From NCBI GenBank assembly GCA_015039315.1, contig WIDE01000026.1:191277-255276 (forward strand): DNA of 64,000 nucleotides. The letters are read 5' to 3'. Source of the stretch: Clavulina sp. PMI_390 (Eukaryota; Basidiomycota; Agaricomycetes; Cantharellales; Hydnaceae). Below the pieces are notes generated by a model. The model was not told the DNA's origin and did no database searches. It saw only the letters and a program-made list of their open reading frames with translations. Made by a program: the position numbers and the translations under genes. Below are positions 21,101-32,877 of the stretch, piece after piece. Each line of letters opens with the position of its first letter. The stretch's first letter is position 1.

Positions 21101-22217
21101 TCAAATGCAGCCACCTGTGAAGGACATTCGTGAGTAACTCGCTCACACTCAACTTATACACACTCAACTGTACGTTACAGTCCCGCGAATGACCCCGATT
21201 CTTCGTAATCGGCACGAAAAGGTCCAAGAGGCATCGATTAATCTGATCGGAAGAATAGGTAGGTTTCAGAATAGGCTTTTGTGTACAGCTACTGACTCCC
21301 CATAAGCAGATCGTGGAGCGGAGTTCGTGCCAGCCAGAGAATGGATGAGAATATGTTTCGAGTTGCTAGACCTCCTCAAAGCACATAAAAAGGGAATCCG
21401 ACGAGCTGCCGTCAACACATTCGGATACATTGCTAAAACCCTCGGACCGCAAGACGTATTGTCTGTCCTTCTCACTAATTTGAGGGTTCAGGAACGTCAG
21501 AGCCGAGTCTGCAGCACAGTTGCAATTGGTGAGTCACTCAACATAAGATTGAGCTGAGCATCAGCTGATAACTCTGTGCATCGCAGCCATTGTCGCGGAA
21601 ACTTGCGGGCCGTTCACATGTATCCCTGCAATCTTGAACGAGTATCGGACCAGCGAGCTCAACGTTCGGACCGGTTGCCTGAAGGCACTATCTTTCGTGT
21701 TTGAATATGTGGGACCACAGTCTGCCTTCTATGCTGACTCCGTGGTTACGATGCTAGAAGATGCGTTGACTGATCGCGATCTAGTCCACCGCCAGACGGC
21801 CAGCACCATCGTGAAACATCTTGCACTCGGTGTGGCGGGGTTGGGTTGTGAGGATTCAATGACTCATCTGCTCAACCTCGTTTGGCCAAACTGCTTTGAA
21901 ACTTCCCCGCACGTCATTGGAGCCGTCATGGACGCTATTGAAGCAATGAGGGTAGCGCTAGGTCCGGGCGTCGTCCTAAGCTACGTCTTACAAGGGCTCT
22001 TCCATCCCGCACGAAAAGTCCGAGAGGTAAGGAGATTATGTAATTCTCTCCACAGATCAATCGCTCACGATGTATTGTGCTTTAGGTTTACTGGCGAATT
22101 TATAATTCCTTGTATTTAGGGGCCGCAGACTCAATGGTGCCCTTTTATCCGGATTTGGGCGAATTGACAGACGACCGCAACGTCTATGATCGCCATCCGC
22201 TCCAACTTTTCATCTAA
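18197..22217 (+). CDS. HSH155: Splicing factor 3B subunit 1 (U2 snRNP; SF3B1/Hsh155)
   Basis: A protein of about 1,200 residues of the SF3b complex that holds the branch-point duplex. The start [17 protein letters not shown] is chosen because the following [11 protein letters not shown] matches the family. The N-terminal part has three RWD-type motifs ([26 protein letters not shown]), the ligands for U2AF-homology domains, and then [31 protein letters not shown]. The rest is HEAT repeats, closely conserved: [68 protein letters not shown]. The lysine equivalent to human K700 is kept (AAA at 19895-19897). The first intron (18270-18320) is 51 bases and has no in-frame stop. Seven or so more introns lie after 20250. 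The final exons encode [16 protein letters not shown] and end DRHPLQLFI. Confidence 0.96.
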
Positions 22218-22431
22218 TGCCCTCCTACATCCCAATACTATATAGCTTTCAATTTATGCCCACTTTGGTCATGTTTGCTTGAGTGGCAGAGTATGTACGC
22301 GTCTTGATTCCATGACCCTCTCCGTCACGGCCTTCTCGCCTCAACTGTAACATCGTATTAGATGAAGGGAAAGTGAATTCTCAACCCCATATCATTTCTC
22401 TTCCAACAGCTTGCGGACGCGTTAGCACATC

Positions 22432-25400
22432 ATGGACAGGTTTGATTCTCTCCCTGCTACCCTCATCACTCCCCAATTCGTTGAGACTTCCGATGCGGAA
22501 GAACAAAATCTACTCTCGGAAACCTCTCGGCGCGATTTCTGGTACTCATCTTCCACGTCCCGACTGACCATTTCCCTCGAAAACCTCCGATCACCGTCTC
22601 TCGAGCCCAACTTTCCTCCCGAAAACCGATCCAAATCAGAGTCGCCAGGGCCCAATGATCAGATCTCCCCTGTTCTCTCACAATCGTCATCAGTAGGTAT
22701 GGGTGTGTCCAAATCTTCCTCTTCGAGCCCAACCCAACTTGATAATGAAGAGTTTCCACGCTCTCTGCGCCCGCGGACGCGTTTGCAAGTACAACCTTAC
22801 ACTATTGAGAAGCGTCGTTATGAAACATCCCTCCGCCGCCGAGGACAAAATGATGCTATAGTTCATGTCAAAGATCTTCGTACCTCTGAAGCCCCACTTG
22901 GAGACAATATTTCACAGCGCGAAGACCGTGATTCTCCCTCCTACAATACCCCATCGCCGCCGGCTCGCCTACTCAAACTACCAAATTCAATCCCTCAATC
23001 GCCACTTTCCCCCTCAACAAGTCCCTCATCCTTCGTTCCTACATCCCCGTTCACTCAGACCCCACCGTCATCTTCGACGTTACCACTGGCGTCTCCCCCG
23101 CACACACGTAGCGTGCCTAATCCCATTTCTCGCGCCCCGGCCGCAAAGACCGGAGGCACCAGAACAAAGTTTCTGGTCTTGGAGCATGCGATGACCCATG
23201 ATCAGACCCCCTTAGAGCGTCGTGGTGGGTATGATCCAATGCTGCCTGGGAAGATGACCAACAATAAGTCAAACAGGCATAGATCACTGCATGCTCCCCA
23301 AATATCACCAAGCGATGAAGGATCAGAAGAGGAACAACCCTTGAGAGAAATTCGTCCTAGTGCGAGGCGCCGCCGGCGGGATGCTTCGTTGTCACAGCGC
23401 AACTTCATTGCGGCCAGTTCGGTTGAGGACGCAATGATTCCCCGAGAACGTAGGATGTCCGGATTTCCAAGGAGAAGAGAAGTGATGAAGCCAGAGGCCT
23501 CATTGCATCATTTACGCGAACGCTCTGCAGCCCATGACTCACAGGCTCTGCCTAGCACGATGGCGGAGCCACAAACAACGGCCAGTCTTCGTGGCTTTTA
23601 CATCTTTCAGAGAGCTCGCCCTTCATTTGCTCCATCCAAGGTAAATCACCCTGGTTCACGATATTTTTATTACTCATTGCTTGCGCGTTGATAGAGTTCG
23701 AATAGACCGGAAACTCTCGAAAACCTACTTTCTCATCGTTTAGAGTCTACACCCGAGGCAGTCCCAACAAGCAAGCTGGATCGTCTGGTGGATCCGGGGC
23801 TCCCTCAATCAGAAACCCGATCCGAGGTTCCAGCATTTCTTGAGCTGGACCTCTGCATACCATCGCTTGACCAGAGTATCCATAGACTGGACTCCCCATA
23901 TATTAGTGAGGGAACCCGGTTGGTACAATTACTCGCCCGGTTACCCCCTCCCCCTCGGTTATGGCGTACCACTGACCTTGATGTGAGTCTCAGCAATCGC
24001 AAGGATGCTCCAAGCTTTTCCCTGCAGTGGAAGCACGCTGTTGAACGACTAGTTTCATGGTCAGAGGAGGATACAATGGAGTTTTTCGCGGCAATGGAGC
24101 TCATCTCAGACCTTGGTCGTACATTGACGTGGATTTGTTATGATGATCCAAATATTGTTTCAGTTTTACGGCAAGACTTAATTCCGGCTCTAGAGGTTTG
24201 TCTGACTCGGGTCAAGCGCTGGTCGTCAGATAATGCGTCTTTATCCCAGGCTTCTGGCTATCGCTACGTTTGGGTATACTGGCTGGCCATTGAACAAGCT
24301 TATCGCTTGATGTTGGCGGCCAATGATGACTGGACTACCGGACATTTCATAAATGCTTTCTTGACTCAGGCCGTGGACGCTCTATTGCGCATCGGTTTTT
24401 CGTCTATTGTTGACGATCTCAACAACCATCAGCCCATTCGTAATAATGTTGCTGATGTATGGGTTTGCATTATCCACCTGCTTCAAGCTCCAGGCTTCAA
24501 AAAGCATCCGGGGATATGGTCTCTGGTGATCAATATTGTGCAGCGAGCTTCATGGCTCCCGTCTGATCCACTGGGTGGGAGCGAGGTTATTTGGAAAGCT
24601 GCCTTCGGGATAACTGCTCTTTCTCAGTTTTCTCCCAGCGGTAGGCTTCTACAGGCGCCATTATTAGCCGCAGCATGGCCGCTGGTAGAGGCTGCCACTT
24701 CCCCAATATTTTTTGGCATTGATCGTGATGGATCCACGGGTGCTAGTGTGCTAGAAGAGCGCGACTTATACCTTAGAGGAATTCTTGGCCGTTGCCTTCT
24801 ACTTAGGCTACGATGGCGCTGGGATCTATCCGATGCGTTAGATGTGCTTCATTGCCTTGGCCATATCTTCCGTTCTCGAGACTTTTGCGGTCTTCACGGC
24901 GAGAGTTGTGGATTTCCGCCGTTTTTGACTCAATTTGGGCAATTCAGCCTTGTCGAAGTCTTTGATCCTGATGATGCTGGGTACGACATATTCCTCAAAC
25001 TCGTCGTTCTGGCTATCAGCGACCTGCGCAGTTCTCCAAGCCACGGTGCAGAGAATGGTGTCAAAAAACTCATGTCCACCCTGACTCCAGTCAGTACCAC
25101 CAACTTCACCCCTTCAAGCCCTCCGGCAAGCGAGAGGCATCTCGCAAAATTATACAACCTTTATTCGTCCATCCTTACCGCTGCTCATGTGGATCCCTTG
25201 GGCGCGCAAGGGTTTACTCGACGTCTTCGGCAAGCCTTCATAGTCAGTAACTTCCAAACTGCTGACATGATGTCGCGTAGCGTGATAGTGAGGGCAGTTG
25301 GTTTGTTCTGTACTGAGGCCCTTCGAAAAGGATATCCACTGGTCAATATTATATCGTGGTGGGAAGAAATACTTGCGCAAGTATTATTGTTCTTCAATGA

Positions 25401-26800
25401 CGATGCCATATCCGCCCCACTTTTGATGAGGTCGGTCCTGGAGTCAATGCTATCCACATTCCAGACAGGACTACAGCATAGGCAACGACAGTTTCTTCAG
25501 CATAGACTCCTTCATTCAAGCAAGTTTTTCTCCTTGAACGGCTCACTCTGTGGATACGTTTCTAATCGTCATGTCCAGCCTTTATTGCCAAAATACTGGA
25601 CGTTCGCCATCCTTTCCAGCCTAAAGAGGCTATTCTGTCACTAATCAATGTATACATTGATCTGTTCGCGTTCACCGTGACCCCATCACCAGTCTATGAC
25701 GAAGCATCCTTGGGAGCAACGCTTCGAGTCGCTATTCTCAAACGTGATGAAAACGACGCATCTCATGACTTAGAGTGGTTATCGACAGCGAAGGTAGATT
25801 TGGTCGATACCCAGTTTGTGCAGCACTAACAATTTGTGCAAGGCATTGGTACCCATATCAAAAGCACTCCATCACCTCATCAACAGTCATTTCTCCCCAC
25901 AGAATAAGGTCCTATATGTCACACGTGGTGACAATGAGGAGGAGTGGTTCGAGTGGATTGAGTGCTGGGCTAGGTGTGCTAGTATCTTAGTCCATGCTAA
26001 CATCAGCGTGAGTCAACCATCTAATCAAGGTTTCACGCGTAATCATCTTGACTGTAGACTTGGGATGCATACATCGAAATGGGCCCTGAATCTTGGACTC
26101 GGATTGGAAGTCCAGTAGTTGGCTTGCACTTCATGTACCACGTCCTCGACGTCGATCCAGTAGCATATCAGGTATAGGAAACCTATGGTGGTAGCGGAGT
26201 TAACTAAATGGCTGATTTGTCTGTCTGATAGTCGCTGAAAGGTTGCTTTATTGCGATTTGGGCCCAGTCTCTCATTCTCCCTCGATGGTCAATACAACAC
26301 CTATTTACAGCAACTCTTTTTTGCATTGATCGACTTGCTCACCCTTTCTTGCGCGACATACCATGTGGAAACTACGACAATCATTGCAACTTTGGGTTTT
26401 CCGCCGATTCTCTCGCCATCTTGCGATGGCAAATGCTGGACGGTGAGGTCATATCTTTGTTGGGATTGAGCCTATCAATTATCTGACAGAGGGGCTCAGC
26501 ATTCATAACCAATATTGCCCAATTCTTACGGCAGGCTGAGGGGACAAACCCGAGCACCGAAATCAGGATGCTTTGCGAATTAGGTCGATCGCTAATGAGG
26601 GCATTGATTGATACAGTGTCTGCTCAGTTCTTTGTGAGTCTCAACAGTGCGTTTTTGGCCAAGTCTTCTTAGTACGAAGCTTTTAGGCAGCAACCAACCA
26701 TGTGGAGCAGCTGAGGCGACTGATTGATTCAATCCAGAGGGCGGGGATTTTACCGGCACGCGAATTCGCGCAACGAACAACTGGCATAGAATATCGGTAG
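22432..26800 (+). CDS. Mms22/Mus7-like DNA replication-repair protein
   Basis: A large protein whose N-terminal 400 residues are Ser/Pro-rich and disordered, containing SLRPRTRLQVQPYTIEKRRY and then LRRRGQ. That short motif resembles the conserved Q-x-x-PY-x-x-E-x-x-RY segment near the N-terminus of fungal Mms22/Mus7. Two large helical exons follow (23.7-25.6 kb), with LARLPPPPRLWRTTDLD and LYNLYSSILTAAHVDPLGAQ. After several introns comes a C-terminal region with EEWFEWIECWARCASILVHA, SWTRIGSP and LHFMYHVLDVDPVAYQSLKG, ending QLRRLIDSIQRAGILPAREF. Mms22 works with the Rtt101/Cul4 ligase and Rtt109-dependent histone acetylation at stalled forks. The family call rests on motif memory and general architecture, so it is moderate. 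ATG 22432; stop 26798-26800, only 39 bases from the MscS stop on the other strand. Confidence 0.55.
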
Positions 26801-26839
26801 GATCTAGGAAGTGGCACCATTTGGCAGCTCTGCTCTGCT

Positions 26840-29793
26840 CTATCGTGTGCTAATGGGATACATCACTGAAGCTTCCGATCCAAACGAGTTGGTGGGCGCG
26901 GATGACGCGGGATGGATCGAAACGGGCTGCAAAGGCATACGGTATCCTATGTTGAGCTCTTCAAGGGTGACCTTGAGGTGCCGCATGAATTTATTTCTCC
27001 GGGCCCATCTTCCTCCCCAGTCCTGGAAGTTTGCACGATCTATCCCAAGGACGCAGATTAGAATAATCCATCGACAATCAAATACGACTTACGTTCAATT
27101 GCGACAGTAAGACTGATATCATTCTGGAAGTCCATCTGGATAGACAACTGTTACCATCCGTTATCAGATCTGCTCGATGAACACGACGAACCTTGTCAAT
27201 CCAAATTTCACAGCCTGGAGAGCCCCACTCTCGATAGTTTTCGGGATGTGCCATAAAGGAGCGGAGCTTTGTTTTCAAAAGCTCGACTTGGGACATCGGC
27301 GTGTCTGATCGCAAAGCTCTTTGATTAAAAGTATCATTCTGCGAAATTTAGATTTTCTCACCATACGCAACCTGAATGCTGGTTGACTCCCACATAGATC
27401 CACTTCGACTATCAAACGTGAAGACGTTGAATAAGCTATCGGTGAAGGGGCAGGAATGTATTTACCGGACATTATGAATAAGCTTTGACGATGCTAGGAG
27501 TGCATTAGGCGTTATTAGGTGCTGATGAAGGAGTCAATCATTGTTTCCAAGATGGTGATTCATGGAGGCCGTACTTGTCCCTTGACTTAAAGTTAGTGCT
27601 GTTATTCAGGCCATCAAACTTGGAACATACGTACATCAGCCCTGGTGAATACGGTGCTATAGAGTCCAAACTCCTTCACAAATAGCGGCTGTCCCAAGCA
27701 GGCGATGAGTATGGATAAGCTAGCTCATCAAAACAATACTTACTGTGCTATCAATAATGACGAGATCACCAACATCGAAAGGATGAGTTCTATAGGACTG
27801 TGAGCGGACGCCAATGCTGAGGGGTATGGTGGACGAACGAAAATATGAAGATAAGCTAGAAAAAAGCCATCAATTAGTACGCCGGGAGGATTAGATTCAC
27901 AGCAGCCACTCACAGACTCGAACAGTAATTGAGCTGAATGTCCAAATATGAAGCTGTCGAGTGTACAGTAAGCCCTGGACTCGCCCCAGAAGTAATTATT
28001 GCTTACCTGAAACCTAACACCAGTGTGGCTAGTGGGACAAGGGATTCTACCGTATTGCTTCTATTGAATATGAGTAAACAGACAAAAAGGAGGATCAGGC
28101 AGGCAACTCCAAGAAGCACTCCGTCCAGTTTGGCAACAGCGCTACAATCCTTGATGAGTCAGACGAATCTCAGGGAATTACCAGATAGCAATACCTGCTC
28201 ATATCTTTAAGACTAGCGGTCAATGCCTTGCGTTCCTTATATATGCGTTGCACCGCGTTCCTCATCTCTTTCTTTGATACTGTGGAGAGTTGTTCAGCAT
28301 GATTGAGACGTCACGGATCACGTCACACTTACTATCGCCGTTGCCATCTTGGTCAAAAAGACTGAAGGCTGTTGCGGCATCATCCTTATCGTCAAAGTAT
28401 GGATAGAAATCTGGAGAATCTGGATAAGGTAATGGACCAAGGTTTGTACGATTGGCTCACCTTCGACGATGAGATATGATCTCGGAGGTTTTACTGACGC
28501 TAGATTAGAGAAGAGCTGACGTGCCAACTGCCGGGCAGAATAGACAGAGCCTACTCGGACGTCAGAGAGTTCCCTCATATGAGCAGCAAATGATTGTACC
28601 TATCTCTCCTGCGCGGTTCAACCGGGAGTCTTTTAATGCTACCTCGGCAATGGCTCCTCCAAGTTGTTGTAGGACTCCTGCGGTTAGACGTTGCCGCCGC
28701 TTGCGACGCTGTTGACGAGTAGGGGGGTCAGAGGATGTTACTGTTTCAGGGGGTCGGTTAGGACCGAGGGACGTCATGGTATCATCATCAGGAGTATTTG
28801 GGCCGATGAGATCCGGTTTTTTCTGATCTTTTCGTTTCTTGGGAGCCTGTTTTTGTGACTGAGTAGGAGCAATTGACAATTTATCCAGCGCTCGTAAAGC
28901 GAGCTGATTCTCCAAAAGGCGATCCTTTAATCCCTGTGAGTCGTGCAGCTAGATGGAGCTTGAACGCCCAATGACTCACTGCCAGTGCTTTGCGATGAAA
29001 GCGGATAGCGATGAAACGAAGTATGAGTTTCTCTGCAAAAAATAGCATCCCCGCGGCGAAGAGGGCCTAACGGACGTACAAGGAACGTTGGTGACGTGGA
29101 ATCGATGAGTGGTTAATAAAACTGACCGATACAACCCGGTTCACATACAACCAGTAAGTTCCTGGAGGCTGGATTTGGGCACGGACCCCGGAAAGAGCAA
29201 TCCAGAGCCAAACAGATGAGAGTGCAATTGTCAGGCTCGTAGAGACTGCCATCACAAGCTCGATATATGACTACAGGACAAACATGGTTCAACCAAGGAC
29301 GACCAATGTTGAAAATTGCCCACAAACCTTGGCAGTTTCAGGAGCCTTACCCCACAATACAAACATAGCCCAAATAATAAAGCGAGGAACGAGGCCGACA
29401 ACGAGAGATGTGAGGATGAACTAAAGCACAACGAGCATGATGTCATTGTCTGCCTAAAGAACAAGTGGGGAAGCTGCTCACAGCCGCATAGGAGATAGAG
29501 AGCCAAATGCTCCACGTCGCAACGTGGCTGTATGCAACGTTCTTGCTAAACCGAAGGTGAAACACGATATAGGGAGCGAGGAGCAAAGCGGCGCCGAGAA
29601 CACCAACGAGGAGGAGCCGGATGCCACGAGAGAGGCGGGAATAAAGGAGCCAGAGGCGGCGAATGCGGGTTGCCTTCTTTATTTCTGGCTTCCGGAGATC
29701 ATCCTCCTCAGCCTCCCAGTCAAATTCATCTTCGCTGTTTGTTGGGGTCGAATCCGATGGATCCGCGAGATCCGTCGGTGGCGACGAGACCAT
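26840..29793 (-). CDS. EF-hand mechanosensitive ion channel of the MscS family (Msy1/Msy2 type)
   Basis: The protein starts MVSSPPTDLADPSDSTPTNS (ATG 29793; an in-frame stop lies upstream). It has an acidic N-terminus and several membrane segments, for example LLLVGVLGAALLLAPYIVFHL. A basic cytosolic stretch with KKRKDQKKPDL follows, then one EF hand with loop DQDGNGDISKKE split by an intron, then the pore-type helix and MscS core: LVPLATLVLGFSFIFGHSAQ, LFESLIFIFVVHPFDVGDLV and FVKEFGLYSTVF. The last exon, 27025-26840, encodes ANFQDWGGRWARRNKFMRHL and ends MYPISTR. The preceding intron must span about 27174-27131 to give LSIQMDFQNDISLTVAIEH. In fission yeast such channels sit in ER membranes and control calcium and volume after osmotic shock; the same role is inferred here. 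It converges with the Mms22-like gene. Confidence 0.9.
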
Positions 29794-30152
29794 GTTGGAA
29801 TTCAGGCGAAGGATATTATTGGGTCGAAATATGCTGTCCTCGTAGCGGGGCTTTTACCGCGCGCTGGATGTGAAACGCCTCTTGAGCAAAGCGGGTCCTG
29901 CGGCCAGTTGGGGATGACTGGCAGGTCCTGACCGTTGAAACGCCAGATGTGAGTACGACTTTCGCTCCTTTTTTCGCACAACGTTTGTGGCGTCGCCGTG
30001 AGCGCTCGAAGATGAGGACGTTGACGGACCCAGTGTTGGTCGTGGTTTATGGAAAAATGGCTGCGCTCCACAAAATCAAAAAGGGAACCGCTGTCACAGC
30101 GTGATGGCCTCGTCACATGTGTGTGACGGTTACGATGCTGCCTGTCAGCTCT
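29794..30152. promoter_or_regulatory. Divergent spacer between MscS-like channel and CNOT9
   Basis: A 359-base spacer between two start codons that must contain both promoters. I see a palindrome-like GTCACATGTGTGAC at 30112-30125. An upstream in-frame ATG for CNOT9 exists at 30117, which would add 12 residues. No other element is clear. Confidence 0.4.
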
Positions 30153-31343
30153 ATGGCATCTCAGTACCCCCAGGAACACGCGCCACCTCATCTCACAGGA
30201 GCTCTTCACTCTCGTCTTAATAACCAGGAAGAGCTCAAAATATGGACATTAGTTGCCGAGCTAACCTCAAGCAATACCCGCGAGGCTGCTTTGCTTGAAC
30301 TTTCGAAGAAAAGAGAGCAATATGATGACCTTGCCCTTGTCCTCTGGCACTCCTTCGGTCGGTGGCATCCTCTCTTCTCTGCTTTGCCGTGGTCCCCTCT
30401 TCTGATTGTTAAGGTACTAGGAGTCATGGCTGCCCTCCTCCAGGAGATAGTCTCTGTCTACCCTTTGCTTTCCCCACCAGCTCTTACTGCTCATGCTTCC
30501 AACCGAGTCTGCAATGCTCTAGCGCTCCTCCAATGTGTTGCATCTCACGCCGAGACTCGGCATCTATTCCTTAATGGTATGTATCACTTGGGCGCCGGAC
30601 CATAACTCGTTCTCACAACTTCCGAAGCCCATATCCCACTTTTCCTGTACCCATTCCTTAACACTACTTCAAAAACACGTCCATTCGAGTATCTGCGGCT
30701 AACGTCGCTTGGAGTAATTGGGGCCTTGGTCAAAGTATGCTGGTTCCCTTGCCTCAGCGCTTCCTCATTCCCCTTCGCTGACTGCTTTCCACAGCAAAAT
30801 GAGAACAGTGCAGTTATCCACTTTCTCCTGTCTACCGAAATCATTCCTCTCTGCCTGCGCATCATGGAGACTGGTTCAGAACTGTCCAAAACCGTCGCCA
30901 TTTTCATTGTCCAAAAAATCTTGCTGGACGAGACGGGTCTGACATACATTTGCCACACTTACGAACGATTCTACGCCGTCGGAACAGTTCTCAGTAACAT
31001 GGTGAACCAGCTTGTTGACACTCAAGCTGTTCGTCTTCTAAAGCACGTTGTCCGCTGTTATCTACGGCTGAGCGACAATCTTCGGTTAGTCTTGTTTCCA
31101 GAGCTGTGACCCACGCTTTATGGGCTTACGATTGCTCCCTCCTCACTAAGGGCCCGCGAAGCGCTGCGCGCTTGTCTCCCTGAGCCCTTGCGTGACTCCA
31201 CATTCTCCACAGTGTTAAAGGCAAGTCTGGGGTTTGGTCTTCCACTGTCCATTCATAGCCGTCTAACGTAGTCCTAGGGAGATATGGTCACCAAGCGATG
31301 CCTTGCAACCCTCCTCATGAACCTATCAGAGCGCTCGGAATGA
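30153..31343 (+). CDS. CAF40: CCR4-NOT complex subunit 9 (CAF40/CNOT9/Rcd1)
   Basis: An armadillo-repeat protein of about 290 residues that joins the CCR4-NOT deadenylase to RNA-binding partners. Exons encode [20 protein letters not shown], then [113 protein letters not shown], and [19 protein letters not shown]. These are the near-invariant core segments of the family. The N-terminal extension is short ([13 protein letters not shown]), and the protein ends shortly after [16 protein letters not shown]. Introns are about 50-60 bases. A start at 30117 in the same frame is possible. Identification is secure. Confidence 0.95.
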
Positions 31344-31530
31344 GTCGGGCACATAGTCAATGTTCTGAACACCATATATACCGCAGCTCATGAACTGCCA
31401 TTGCTCGCTGTCATTTTCAGCCTTCGTCCACTAGGACAAGGCACTGTATTTGGATGAGTTCAAAGCTATGATATCCAACTTCCTATAACCCAACTGTACA
31501 TTATGTTGATATACTTTGTTCTACGCGACC

Positions 31531-32806
31531 TCATGGTAGTAGTTTCACCTCCCAACGACCAATAGCAAAGTTTGTCCGCAAAATGACCAGGTCGCGCAGC
31601 ATTGCAAGACTATCTATGATCAGATTGATTTTACTCCCTTGCACCTCATGCCACGCTATAGGCACCTCCACAACTGGGATCCTGAGGAGCTGTGCAAGGA
31701 CCAGGATCTCCACGTCGAAGATCCAGTGCGCAATGTGTAATGGAGGGAAAAGAGACCGCGCCGACTGCCTTGTGAAAAGCTATGAAAGAAAAATTGAACG
31801 ACTCATGAGGCCCAGCAATAGTATCAGATACTATAAGATACCTTGAATCCACATTGGGTGTCTCGAATATGCCCTACACCGAGGGTCCGGAGGCATAGGT
31901 GGAGCCCGTGCATAAGTAGGTTTCGAACGAACGAGCGCTATAATTCTCAAAATGAACTGGGAGAATCCGGAAATCAATTGAGATATTATCCTCACTTTGA
32001 CTACTGCATCAGTATCCACGAGGTGAGCGCGGCTTCCAATGGCGACACCTTGCCCACCAAACTCGATTCGATCCAGAGCTTTCCAGAGTAGCTCCAAATC
32101 ACCGAATTGTGACGCCCCATCTGCATCGACCATGAGTAGCCGTCGGCCTCGGGCGTGGAGACAACCCTGTTTCACTGCTGCTCCTTTGCCACGATTTCGG
32201 GAGAGGCTGACGAGACGAATTTGGGAGGACATCTCCTGCGCTAAGGGGATAGTTTGAGGTGCGGCCAGAACAACAGACTCTGTCTCGTCACTCGATCCAT
32301 CATTCACAATGATGAACTCGAAGGTGCGAGAAGGGACAGAAGCAAGGTGTTCCAAAGCGGACTGAAGCATAGGCAGTATCCGTCCCGCCTCGTTATATGC
32401 TGGAATTACGACAGATAGGTCAAGCCTTGGACTGTCGTCAAGGGAAGGAAGCTGCTGTTTCGTTTGACTCCCATCTGCTTCCAGAAACCATCCATCCTCA
32501 GCAGGAAATTCAATGGTGGAAGGTGATGCAATGGCGAGGAAAATGTACGCAGCAAGGCCAGACTACCGAAGAACAGGAGATCCCATGGCCTCGTCAATAT
32601 GAGCAATAGTTGCAAAATAAGAACATCAAAATTTTGATCGCCCCTCCACTAATGCCAGCGTGGCACGCGACAACGGAGCGTAGGTGGCGACGAGACGACG
32701 AGAGGAGTGGTTGAATAGTTGTAGGACTCACAAGTACGGCGAGAGCCAGGCCGAATAGGATGGGCCACGATAATAAGGCCATAGATGCTGGGTCCTGGGA
32801 TATCAT
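31531..32806 (-). CDS. ALG5: Dolichyl-phosphate beta-glucosyltransferase (Alg5)
   Basis: A GT2-family enzyme that transfers glucose from UDP-glucose to dolichyl phosphate at the cytosolic face of the ER, supplying Alg6, Alg8 and Alg10. The start [20 protein letters not shown] gives a single N-terminal membrane anchor. The catalytic part has [45 protein letters not shown] and [16 protein letters not shown] (the DAD metal site). Then come [10 protein letters not shown] and, near the C-terminus, [20 protein letters not shown]. It ends [12 protein letters not shown]. Introns interrupt the region 31720-32000. ALG7 at 13.3 kb belongs to the same pathway but is not adjacent. The gene diverges from NDUFAF7 with only 71 bases between ATGs. 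Confidence 0.93.
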
Positions 32807-32877
32807 TTCTGGGGATAAGGGGAGGGAGGAGTGGCGCGTGACATAAATGTGACCTCAATGGGTTCGGCTGCCGTTTG
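32807..32877. promoter_or_regulatory. 71-base bidirectional promoter between ALG5 and NDUFAF7
   Basis: The ATG of ALG5 (32806, minus) and of NDUFAF7 (32878, plus) are 71 bases apart. The spacer must therefore hold both start sites, unless transcription starts inside the facing gene. It contains GCGCGTGACATAAATGTGAC, but no clear TATA box. Confidence 0.5.

Noticed and set aside
22373..22567. Short plus-strand frame overlapping the start of the Mms22-like gene
   Set aside because: It lies in another frame of the long first exon, which has a better start and family motif.
26811..27110. Plus-strand frame of 99 codons just after the Mms22-like stop
   Set aside because: It is antisense to the last exon of the MscS channel, which encodes a clearly conserved segment on the minus strand.
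29524..29931. Plus-strand frame of 135 codons
   Set aside because: It is antisense to the first exon of the MscS channel and has no family features.
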